Shown here in pieces: positions 15,955 to 23,863 of a stretch of 42,546 bases of DNA. This DNA comes from Sedimenticola sp. (GTDB lineage Bacteria; Pseudomonadota; Gammaproteobacteria; Chromatiales; Chromatiaceae). The stretch's first letter is position 1; each line of letters starts with the position of its first letter. The notes beneath the pieces are model-generated. The model searched no databases. It saw only the letters and a program-made list of their open reading frames with translations, and was not told the DNA's origin. The stretch is taken from assembly GCA_011051655.1 (NCBI GenBank), contig DRKS01000092.1, forward strand, positions 1 to 42,546, written 5' to 3'. The translations under genes and the position numbers were made by a program.

Positions 15955-18747
15955 TTAGAAATCACAAAAGCCGTCTTCGCCACAAAGGGGACTGTACAAG
16001 CCATTTAGATTGGCCGTCGTCATGTATCCCAGCTCGGTGGTTCTGACAATGACAAAGCCCGGCCCCCATTCATTTGGCTTTTGCTGCGTAACGATCGCTC
16101 TCCAGCCAATGGCGCGCCAGTTTTCGCCATCCGGGGAGATCAAAAGTCTGAATTTTTTAAAGCCATCTCCATGATAAGGCAGGCGCACCAGAAACTCAGT
16201 GCCATAGAGGCGGGACATGCGTTCATTTTCACTGTTGACCATTTCGATCTTGAATATGTCGGAGGTAACAGTAAGACCTTTTGCAGCGGCAAACTCAGCG
16301 GCCGGGGCCATCTTGCCACTGGGCAAACTGACCTCGAAGCTGGTCTGGGGCAGAAGCATGTCGGTGAGGTAGTTGTCGTTTGCTATGATTTTTACCTCAC
16401 GCAGCAGCTCAGCACCGTAGAAGGACTTATAGAGGAATGCATTATGGGTGTATATTGCATCGGATAATGCTGCGGCCTTCCTGACGGGTAACGGCTTGCC
16501 ATTTGCGGGGCCAAAGCCTGCGACGGCTTCACTCTTGCTCATACGTTTTGGCGCGCCCCGAACTGCGGTGGCAATGCTGGCGTTAAGCCTGCTCATGGAT
16601 GGGTTCATCAGGGTGTAGTAGAGGATGTCCTCCACGTTCTCCGTCACTTCGCCGGCGTCGTTGATCTGCAGGTAGGGAAGATCCAGGATGACGATGCCGT
16701 CATCCACCAGGCGTCGGTCGGGCAGCGTGGCCACCGTCTTCAGATTTCCCGGCCCCAGGATGCCGTTCCTCTTGATCAAGGGGCTGAAGCTGCCGTTCTG
16801 CTTGCGCGCATGGCAGTCTTCGCACTGAATCGAGGATACCGCCGGCCTGGTGTTGTGGGACATGAGATACTGATTGATTTCAGTCAGGATCATGGCTGTA
16901 TCCGGTGTGCTTACTCCTTTCAGCGCGAGCACCTTGTCATATACCCTTTTCAGGGCGACATAGCCGTCATAGGTGTCCGGATCGCTGAAGCGCCAGCTGC
17001 CATGAGAGAACCGGGCGCCAACAGTGGCGACCACCGCTCCCGTTTCCGGGTCAACCATCTCGCCATAATTCTTGCCGTCGGCATCTATCGCCAGTCGAAA
17101 CACGCTGTTGCGCTCGGTTTTGGTCAAAACCCGGCCGCTGTTTTTGTCTTGCCAGAAAGAGCGGGTCCGCGGGTTGTATGGAACGATGCGCAGCTTTCCG
17201 TCCTCTTCCTGCCGGTTGCGGTACATGATCTGCATCGGTTTGCCCCGGTATTCCTTGCCTGTTATGTGGCAGGACTGGCAGGACAACTGGTTAAAATGGG
17301 TCTTGGTTATTCTCCACAAGGTGTCTTTCGGATAGCCCGCCATATCCCCGGCCCGGCGCCATAGCGCCACGTGGGCGGCGAGCATATTTTTCCTTCCTGA
17401 TGGGATGGCCGGGTTTTCGGCATCATTGTGGCAATAGACACAGTTCTTGGCGTTCGGCTGGTTATCCAGGTCGTCGCGCACATTCATGTCGGAGTTACCC
17501 TTCAGCGGGTCGTGATTGGTATCCAGGTCGGTGTTGATGTAGGGTTCCCGATAATAGTTGCGGGCATGACAGGCATTGCAGGAGGTCATGCTGCGGGTCT
17601 CACCATTCGCCTCCGTCCAGTCGATGCCGTAGTGAACGTCGTCCTTGTAATCCTCGACAAGCACACCATCGTCTTCGTAGCTTGGCGCAGCGTCCTCGCC
17701 AAAGCCATAAAAGCCGCGGCGTGAGGCAGAGGTCCGGTGACACGAGTAGCAGGTCTCATTGGTTGGAAATCTGACCATCGGAATCTGCACCTTCATGCTT
17801 GAATCGAAGGCGGCAGGGTTCCAGCCCATGATCGGCCGGCCATCCACGCCGATAGCCAGATCGAAGCTGAGATCCATGCGCCCACGGCCGTTATCAGTCA
17901 TCTTGACATTCTTCTTGATAAACATGACCAGATTGGTTGGCTCTGCTTCCCCGGTGATATCAAGATTCAGGAACTCCAGGGTTGCCGTATTGGCATACCT
18001 GAAATGACCGCCTCTGATCAATTTGGTGGCGCGCAGTGTCTTCTGGAGTGATCTGGGCTCCGGCGCCCCTTCAACATTGAGTTGGGGGTCGAAAATCGCC
18101 ATCCTGCTGAAATCCGCATGGCACATCAGGCAGTCGTTTTCCACCACGCCGCTCTTTTGCCAATCCCATTGGCTGACGACCGAGGCATCTGTAGGCTGGT
18201 TGTTTTCGTCCGTGCCACGGTTGTAATAATCCCCATCGAAGGCGGGCACTGAGGCGGGGTCGACCTCATCATAGCGCCTGCCATTACGGTCCTTCTCCAT
18301 CCAGCCGCCGCCGGAATGGCACCCGACGCAGCGCATGACCCAGCCCGGGGAACCCATATCGCCAAAATCCTCCGCGGAGGCATTTGTCTTTTTGGCCAAC
18401 TGATCAGGATTGTTTCTTCCCATGCAGCTATAGCCCCCAAAGTAGCCAGGGCTGACGATCTGGGGCAGCCCCCGCAGGGCACCAAAGTCATCACTGGCTT
18501 CGTCCCGCCCCTGTTCGATATGGAAGGAATGGGTAATGGATTCATAATTGTGGCAGCCGGCCTCACCGCAGCTCATACGCGAGCTGTAGGGCTCGCCGCT
18601 GTTCAAGACATGTTGTCCCTCCTCATCGAGCAGGGGAATGGCGGGGTGAAGAACCGGCTGATCCAGCATATTGGCCAATATCGGGCTACTATTGAGCAGG
18701 CCTATCAGGGCAAACAGCAGGACTCGTGCTCGATTGTGGTTTAACAT
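15955..18747 (-). CDS. large octaheme c-type cytochrome (930 residues)
   Basis: This is the first gene of the cytochrome operon. It has a signal peptide (VLLFALIGLLNSSPILA). One CX4CH site (CGEAGCH, about residue 60) is followed by seven CXXCH sites at about 140, 206, 333, 390, 436, 490 and 642. The remaining 290 residues lack heme sites and may form a beta-rich domain. The stretch CVGCHSGGGWMEKDRNGRRY, and SPGYFGGYSC before it, match a pattern I associate with large cytochromes of metal-reducing bacteria, but I cannot name the family. The start ATG at 18747 has GGAGA upstream (CCTGGAGAATACC). It could be an extracellular terminal carrier or a redox enzyme. Confidence 0.82.
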   Translation of the reverse strand: MLNHNRARVLLFALIGLLNSSPILANMLDQPVLHPAIPLLDEEGQHVLNSGEPYSSRMSCGEAGCHNYESITHSFHIEQGRDEASDDFGALRGLPQIVSPGYFGGYSCMGRNNPDQLAKKTNASAEDFGDMGSPGWVMRCVGCHSGGGWMEKDRNGRRYDEVDPASVPAFDGDYYNRGTDENNQPTDASVVSQWDWQKSGVVENDCLMCHADFSRMAIFDPQLNVEGAPEPRSLQKTLRATKLIRGGHFRYANTATLEFLNLDITGEAEPTNLVMFIKKNVKMTDNGRGRMDLSFDLAIGVDGRPIMGWNPAAFDSSMKVQIPMVRFPTNETCYSCHRTSASRRGFYGFGEDAAPSYEDDGVLVEDYKDDVHYGIDWTEANGETRSMTSCNACHARNYYREPYINTDLDTNHDPLKGNSDMNVRDDLDNQPNAKNCVYCHNDAENPAIPSGRKNMLAAHVALWRRAGDMAGYPKDTLWRITKTHFNQLSCQSCHITGKEYRGKPMQIMYRNRQEEDGKLRIVPYNPRTRSFWQDKNSGRVLTKTERNSVFRLAIDADGKNYGEMVDPETGAVVATVGARFSHGSWRFSDPDTYDGYVALKRVYDKVLALKGVSTPDTAMILTEINQYLMSHNTRPAVSSIQCEDCHARKQNGSFSPLIKRNGILGPGNLKTVATLPDRRLVDDGIVILDLPYLQINDAGEVTENVEDILYYTLMNPSMSRLNASIATAVRGAPKRMSKSEAVAGFGPANGKPLPVRKAAALSDAIYTHNAFLYKSFYGAELLREVKIIANDNYLTDMLLPQTSFEVSLPSGKMAPAAEFAAAKGLTVTSDIFKIEMVNSENERMSRLYGTEFLVRLPYHGDGFKKFRLLISPDGENWRAIGWRAIVTQQKPNEWGPGFVIVRTTELGYMTTANLNGLYSPLCGEDGFCDF

Positions 18748-18985
18748 GGTATTCTCCAGGCAAACAAGGGCGACTTTTATTGAGGGCCCTGCAGTGATCG
18801 GCAGGCATCCCTTCGCTATTGTGTGGCAGATGCTACCTCCAGTGCTTAGCTGTTAAAATGCGGTTCATTGCCGCGCGGCGTTTTGTCGCACCGCCGTGGA
18901 TATGGTGTTGCATCTATCGCTTTTTATATATGCGTTTTTTATGGTCTGATGTGAGATATCCTTCTCGCGGGTGGGTTTTCATTTG
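18748..18985. promoter_or_regulatory. divergent intergenic region between cytochrome operon and sulfotransferase
   Basis: This 238-base region must hold the promoter of the minus-strand cytochrome operon and probably one for the plus-strand sulfotransferase. An AT-rich core lies at about 18921-18942 (TTTTTATATATGCG), and a GCCGCGCGGC palindrome lies near 18871. I found no well-spaced -35/-10 pair, no -24/-12 element and no FNR-like dyad, so no promoter is called. Confidence 0.4.
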
Positions 18986-19948
18986 ATGAGCATGCTGCTC
19001 CCTAATCTGATTATCGCGGGTGCGCCAAAATGCGGAACAACTGCCCTGTTCTGTTATCTGGCGGCCCATCCTGAGGTGTGTGCTTCCAGTGAGAAGGAGA
19101 CCTGTTTTCTCATGGATGCGGGCTACCCTTTGTATCGCCCACAATGCAATATTGACCACCTCGGTATAGAGGGCTACCGGCAATTTTTTTCCCACTGCAA
19201 AGGAGGGGATTCTAGAATTTATCTGGAGGCGACCCCGGATTATCTCTATCAGGAGACTGCTTTGAGAGTGTTGTCCGGATTTGATCCCCAGCCGAAGGTG
19301 GTTTTCATTCTGAGGAAACCATCTGAGCGGATCTATTCGCTGTTTCGTTTTGCCCAAAACAACATGGCGGTATTGGATGCTTCCATCAGCTTTAAGAAAT
19401 TTCTCGAAATGGTAGAGTGCCGGGATCCGTCGCTGCTGGGGCGGGATATCCTGCTCAACGCCATCGGCCACTCGAACTACGCCATCCATCTCGAAAAATG
19501 GTTCACGGCCTTTGGGCGGGAGCGGGTCAAGGTGCTGCTATTTGAGGAGCTGGTCGCCGATCCCCGCGCCCTGATGGAGGAGCTCTGCTGCTGGCTGGAA
19601 CTGGAGCCCGAGTTCTATGAGGGCTTTGATTTCCAAAAGCAGAACGAGGCGGTGACCGTGAAGTCCCAGGCGATTCACTACTGGCGACGGCGCATTGCGC
19701 GTTATCTGCCTGCCGGGCTCAAGCCGAAGGGGCTCAGGGCTCTCTACGACCGGCTCAACATCACCCGGGGCGGGGTGGAGCGGAGCGCCGAGGAGCAGGT
19801 CACCCTGGCACGCTTGGACCAGCGCTTCGCCGAGGGGGTTGAATGGCTTGGCGTTCTGACCGGGTTGGATCTCTCCACCTGGAGCCAGACCCGGGAAGGG
19901 GGGCGTGGTGAGAATTGCGCCACCCTGGAGAAAACCCATGGCGAATAG
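18986..19948 (+). CDS. PAPS-dependent sulfotransferase
   Basis: The ATG at 18986 is preferred over an in-frame GTG at 18971. The product is 320 residues. The 5'-phosphosulfate loop is GAPKCGTTAL, and the 3'-phosphate region is VVFILRKPSERIYSLFRF. ATPDYLY between them is usual in this family. Such enzymes transfer sulfate from PAPS to a hydroxyl of a glycan or lipid. Its place beside the flippase, polymerase and glycosyltransferases points to sulfation of the exopolysaccharide. The acceptor cannot be read from sequence. It is followed by an IS remnant. Confidence 0.85.
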   Translation: MSMLLPNLIIAGAPKCGTTALFCYLAAHPEVCASSEKETCFLMDAGYPLYRPQCNIDHLGIEGYRQFFSHCKGGDSRIYLEATPDYLYQETALRVLSGFDPQPKVVFILRKPSERIYSLFRFAQNNMAVLDASISFKKFLEMVECRDPSLLGRDILLNAIGHSNYAIHLEKWFTAFGRERVKVLLFEELVADPRALMEELCCWLELEPEFYEGFDFQKQNEAVTVKSQAIHYWRRRIARYLPAGLKPKGLRALYDRLNITRGGVERSAEEQVTLARLDQRFAEGVEWLGVLTGLDLSTWSQTREGGRGENCATLEKTHGE

Positions 19949-20115
19949 GCCGGTCATCGCCAGAGTGGCTCAGCGTATGGTGAGAGGCAGAGCCTCCGTG
20001 GAGGCCAAGGTCTTGCCGAGGGGAGAAGCGGACCCAAGCAGCTGGACAAGGACAAGGATGAGGAAAGTTTAGGTGTCTTCTGTGAGACTATAGGTGACAG
20101 AGATAGGACCGTAAG

Positions 20116-20306
20116 ATGAGAAGAAAACACGCTAAGTTTTAAGGCAAAGGTCGCAGTGGCTGCCCTGAAGGAGGCAAGGCGTTAGCGTAGCCGGCCGAGC
20201 AATTTGTTCATCCAACATGGAGAGCAACTTCTGCGTGGAAGCACTGGAAGTGACGATAGGCCGCTATGGTGTTCCGGAGATATTCAAGATGCAAGATGTA
20301 GATTAA
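20116..20306 (+). mobile_element. degenerate IS3-family element remnant
   Basis: From the ATG at 20116 the translation gives MRRKHAKF. After a one-base frame change it gives KAKVAVAALKEA, and after another it gives ALA-stop-PAEQFVHPT. This is the start of an IS3-family OrfA. It then jumps at 20217 to MESNFCVEALEVTIGRYGVP followed by EIF, which matches the OrfB integrase core just before its second catalytic Asp. Most of the element is deleted. The OrfB piece ends at TAA 20304-20306, directly against the flippase ATG. Bases 19949-20115 contain no recognisable gene. Confidence 0.75.
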
Positions 20307-21677
20307 ATGGCTTTACTAAGTCGTCTCATTGCAAGACTACGTTCTTCCAAGGAAACCAGGATACTATTGAAGGGATCAGCGGTCACCTTTGGGACGAAGG
20401 TGATAGGCTCGTTTGGGACCCTTGCATTCTCTATTTTGCTTGCACGCTATCTTGGGGCTGATGCTGCGGGAGTTTATTACACCGCTGCAAGTGCGGCCTT
20501 TCTGATTGGAATGATTGCGCAGTTTGGCATGCCAGGTCTGGTGATGCGCGAGACTGCGGCATCGTTCGCGGGTGGCTCCAAGGGATATAGAGTTACACTG
20601 CAGCGTATTCAGCGAGTTCTGATGGCAGGCTTGCTAGCGGGCATGGTCGCTCTGGTTGCGCTGTCATGGGCGGTGGCCAGTCTATATGGTCGGGCGGAGT
20701 TGCGGCCACTCCTTATGATCTGGGCCTTTAGTAATCTTGCCATGGCGGCTCTGGCCATTGCAGGACAGATTCTCCGTGGTGCGCAGTCATTCCACAAATC
20801 CGGGTTTATATTATTTGCAAGTGTTAGCCTATTTAATCTTGCATTTCTCTCTGCAATGGCATTTGGGTTGGCTGATCTCTTTGGATTAAAACCGCTCATG
20901 GCTGCCATGTTTGCGCAGATTGCGGCAGCGGTGGTTGCGGCTGCTTTGGCTATCTGGTGGGCAAAGACCACTTTAGCTGGGATGCCACGTACCATGTGGA
21001 ATGGAGTTTCGATGCTGAATTATCGGCGCATTGTAGGTACTGGATTTTCATTGCTCCTTAATATGCTATCTACGAGTACTATGAGATGGGCCGACACGCT
21101 GATTCTGGCTGCTTTTGTCCTATCATCTGAGGTGGCCGTCTATAATTCAGCCGCCAGAGTGGGCGCCTTCGTATTATTTGTCGCGGCGTTAATGGGTACA
21201 GTCGCGGGTCCTCGTATGACCTCGGCCTTTCGAAACGGGCGCAGGGGGGAATTGGGAAGAACGTTTGCTATTGCTACATTGGCTGGCACGGCGATAGTCT
21301 TGCCAATAGCCATAATGGCCGGTTTTTTTGCCAAGTCGATCATGGGAATTTTTGGGCCAGATTTTACGGCCGGGGCAGGCGTGCTACAGATATTGGTCAT
21401 AGGGGCTATTATCAGTGCGCTGGTTGGCCCTTATGGTGAGTTGTTGATTGCCGCAGGAAAGGAAGTTCATGTGCGCAATAGTGCTGTTGCAGCATGTATT
21501 ATTGGAATATTAATGCTTTTCATATTAACGCCCATATTCGGTGTATGTGGAACTGCAGCTGCGATGACAATCAGCATATCAACAAGAAACCTGTGGAACC
21601 TAATCGCCGGATGGCATGTGCTTGGGATTGAGCCCGCATGGCTGCGATTGTTGGGTCGACGGCAAATAAGTACCTGA
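20307..21677 (+). CDS. Wzx-type polysaccharide flippase
   Basis: This 456-residue integral membrane protein has about twelve to fourteen hydrophobic helices and the opening typical of the polysaccharide transporter family (LLKGSAVTFGTKVIGSFG, LARYLGADAAGVYYTA). It would flip undecaprenyl-linked repeat units across the inner membrane for a Wzy polymerase. The start at 20307 directly follows the stop of an IS3 OrfB fragment. No Shine-Dalgarno sequence is evident, so expression may rely on sequence left by the element. Base composition is AT-richer than the surrounding EPS genes, as in the next gene, which suggests a separately acquired pair. Confidence 0.85.
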   Translation: MALLSRLIARLRSSKETRILLKGSAVTFGTKVIGSFGTLAFSILLARYLGADAAGVYYTAASAAFLIGMIAQFGMPGLVMRETAASFAGGSKGYRVTLQRIQRVLMAGLLAGMVALVALSWAVASLYGRAELRPLLMIWAFSNLAMAALAIAGQILRGAQSFHKSGFILFASVSLFNLAFLSAMAFGLADLFGLKPLMAAMFAQIAAAVVAAALAIWWAKTTLAGMPRTMWNGVSMLNYRRIVGTGFSLLLNMLSTSTMRWADTLILAAFVLSSEVAVYNSAARVGAFVLFVAALMGTVAGPRMTSAFRNGRRGELGRTFAIATLAGTAIVLPIAIMAGFFAKSIMGIFGPDFTAGAGVLQILVIGAIISALVGPYGELLIAAGKEVHVRNSAVAACIIGILMLFILTPIFGVCGTAAAMTISISTRNLWNLIAGWHVLGIEPAWLRLLGRRQIST

Positions 21678-21694
21678 AAAGAGGCATAAACAAG

Positions 21695-22339
21695 ATGTCA
21701 ATAATCACTGGGCTCAAGAAAAAAGTAATGGAACACTCCAGGCAGAATAAATTGCAACATTTCTACTCGCTTTTTAGGGAAGGAGAGTCTGTTCTGGATG
21801 TGGGTGTATCGACGGAAGCAAAAAGGGGGCTTCCGGCACGAAACTACTTCCTTAAGAATTATAGATATGACCCTGGAACATACACAGGTCTGGGCATTGA
21901 AGATCTTGCTGGCATGGAGGATATGTTTCCCGGCAAGCGTTTTGTACAGTATCAAGGCGGTAAGTTTCCTTTTTCAGATAAAGAGTTTACTTGGGTATTC
22001 AGCAACGCGGTAATTGAGCATGTGGGTGATCGTAAAGCACAACTGTTGTTTATCAATGAAATGGTGCGCGTGGCCCATAATGTATTTTTTACAACTCCAA
22101 ATAAATACTTTCCTGTTGAATCACATACAAACGTATTGTTCTTGCATTGGAATGACCAATTGTTCTTTCGCTGGTGCACAAAAAATAGACCAGAAATAAC
22201 AAGAGATAACCTGCATCTCTTGTGTTTTTCCCAATTGCAAAAATTATTAAACGACTCTGATTCGACTTCGGCCTCGCTGTTCAAGAACCGATTACTCGGT
22301 ATTCCCATGACGTTTACTTCAATATGCACAAAAGTGTGA
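21695..22339 (+). CDS. class I SAM-dependent methyltransferase
   Basis: The start ATG at 21695 has AGAGG ten bases upstream and gives 214 residues; a longer in-frame start at 21638 is inside the flippase. Motif I is ESVLDVGVST. Later elements are FPFSDKEFTWVFSNAVIEHV, the typical acidic/aromatic post-motif, and VFFTTPNKYFPVESHT. This is the Methyltransf_11-like class often found in O-antigen and EPS clusters, where such enzymes methylate sugars or cap chains. The gene is clearly AT-rich compared with its neighbours, suggesting recent transfer together with the flippase. Acceptor unknown. Confidence 0.78.
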   Translation: MSIITGLKKKVMEHSRQNKLQHFYSLFREGESVLDVGVSTEAKRGLPARNYFLKNYRYDPGTYTGLGIEDLAGMEDMFPGKRFVQYQGGKFPFSDKEFTWVFSNAVIEHVGDRKAQLLFINEMVRVAHNVFFTTPNKYFPVESHTNVLFLHWNDQLFFRWCTKNRPEITRDNLHLLCFSQLQKLLNDSDSTSASLFKNRLLGIPMTFTSICTKV

Positions 22340-22513
22340 TATCAGAGTCCGAGCGGGAGTTGACAGTCACGCACTACCGGAATTCAAATGATTGTTCGCG
22401 CAAACTGCTGGGGCGGGACCTGCTGGATTATCCATAGTGGCGGCAGAACTACGTTTCAAAAAAACTGATGGCACAGGGCGTATGGGGCTGGAGACCCGAG
22501 GGATTTTCAGGTC
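22340..22513 (+). pseudogene. probable remnant of a degraded coding sequence
   Basis: Between the methyltransferase and the polymerase, one frame reads SRKLLGRDLLDYP, a stop (TAG near 22435), then WRQNYVSKKLMAQGVWGW and RPEGFSGHE. This looks like the C-terminus of a lost protein interrupted by a nonsense codon. I cannot identify the family. It may also be chance, as the stretch is short. Confidence 0.3.
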
Positions 22514-23863
22514 ATGAGTAATCTTCGTCTGTGTGTCGCGCTGATTATTATCGCCTCGGCAAACGGCTTTTTCTCATTGGGTGCATGGTGGCACGTGGCG
22601 GGGGTTTTCAATATCGCCGACGTGGGGAACGGCTTGGCTATGCTGGTCATCACCCTGGGGCTGGTGGCCGCCAACGAGCGGTTGCTGCTACGCAACCCCT
22701 TTACGATTCTGTTGTTGCTCTACCTGCTGATGGTGGGGATGCACATCAGCCTGGCCGGTTTTTATCATGACCAGGAGATCCTGCAGAGCCTGATCGGGGC
22801 CAGGCATCAGTTCTATTATCTTTCCTTTTTTGCCTTTCTGGTTCTTCTGCCCACCCGCGAGGAGGTGCTTCGCCTTTTGAACGCCTTGGCTGTGTTGGCG
22901 TTGATTCTGTTTCTGCTGTCACTGGTCAACTACTATGGCGTCACCCTCTTTTCCCACAGATGGGCGGAGGGACATGGGGTACGCAGTGGCATTGAGCGGG
23001 GCTTCATCCCGGGCATGGGCGTGCTGAGCCTGGCGCTGATGTGGCTGGCTTCGCGCTGGGCCTCGGGTCGCAAGATGGTTACTTCAAGCGGTGCCGGGGC
23101 GGTGCTGTTGTTCGCGGCCCATGTGTTCAGGCAGACCAGGAGCCGGCTGATTGCGGCGACTGTGGTGCTGATTGGTCTTTTCATTTGGCGCAAACGATTC
23201 AAGGAACTGGCGCTGGCGGCAGGGGTTGTGGCCCTGATCAGCGTGGTCTGGCTCTCCGGCACGGAGGGCAGTTTGCTGGTCAACCTCTTCAGCAGCAGCG
23301 TTGAGGATGTGACCACTGAATCGGGAACCATAAGGGGACGCCTGGCCCAGTTGAACGTGGCGCTGGAGGAGTTCTATGCCCATCCCTATATCGGCAGCGG
23401 GGCCTCCGTGCTGCGGACCGAGGGCGTCGTGGCCATGTACGGAAAGGTTAAGGATGTGGCGGCCCTGGGATACAAGAGTGATCTGGGCTACGCCAAGTGG
23501 CTCGGCTCCTATGGTTTGCTTGGGGCGCTGTGGTTCGCTTCCTTCTGGATTGTGGTGCTGGTGAAGCTGCGCCGGGTGGCCAAGGACTGCGCCTCCGCCG
23601 ATGCCATGCTGCCCGCCTTCGTGGGCAGTTACCTGGCCTATGTGGCGATCAGCTTCCTGACCATCAACCACTTCATGAAGCCCGAAGGGATCGTGCTGCT
23701 GATGCTGGTGCTGGCGGTGCTGGTGCGGATCGCCGACGCTTCGGCCCCGGAACCCACCGAGGCCCGGGAGAGGGTGGAGCCGGCCCGGAGCGACTCCGTG
23801 CTCAAACGGCGCAAGGGCTTCGTGCCCCTGCTCAGGGGAGGGCCGGGGGAGTCCGATGGGTAG
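22514..23863 (+). CDS. O-antigen polymerase/ligase-like membrane protein (Wzy-type)
   Basis: This 449-residue protein has about ten to twelve membrane helices and a large periplasmic loop (about residues 250-320), with EEFYAHPYIGSGASVL resembling the Wzy_C/O-antigen ligase family. It probably polymerises undecaprenyl-linked repeats, with length set by the Wzz/kinase pair at 1481-4064. The cytoplasmic tail after about 410 is charged and rich in Arg and Glu. GAGGG lies about eleven bases before the ATG. Its end overlaps the next glycosyltransferase by eight bases, so the two are coupled. Confidence 0.8.
   Translation: MSNLRLCVALIIIASANGFFSLGAWWHVAGVFNIADVGNGLAMLVITLGLVAANERLLLRNPFTILLLLYLLMVGMHISLAGFYHDQEILQSLIGARHQFYYLSFFAFLVLLPTREEVLRLLNALAVLALILFLLSLVNYYGVTLFSHRWAEGHGVRSGIERGFIPGMGVLSLALMWLASRWASGRKMVTSSGAGAVLLFAAHVFRQTRSRLIAATVVLIGLFIWRKRFKELALAAGVVALISVVWLSGTEGSLLVNLFSSSVEDVTTESGTIRGRLAQLNVALEEFYAHPYIGSGASVLRTEGVVAMYGKVKDVAALGYKSDLGYAKWLGSYGLLGALWFASFWIVVLVKLRRVAKDCASADAMLPAFVGSYLAYVAISFLTINHFMKPEGIVLLMLVLAVLVRIADASAPEPTEARERVEPARSDSVLKRRKGFVPLLRGGPGESDG

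Noticed and set aside
15955-18747. Calling the 930-residue cytochrome a tetrathionate reductase or hydroxylamine oxidoreductase
   Set aside because: Eight hemes and one CX4CH site are suggestive, but length and surrounding motifs do not match either closely enough to name by eye.
19949-20115. A group II intron or other element upstream of the IS3 remnant
   Set aside because: One frame gives a basic stretch, but no intron domain or reverse-transcriptase motif can be recognised in 167 bases.
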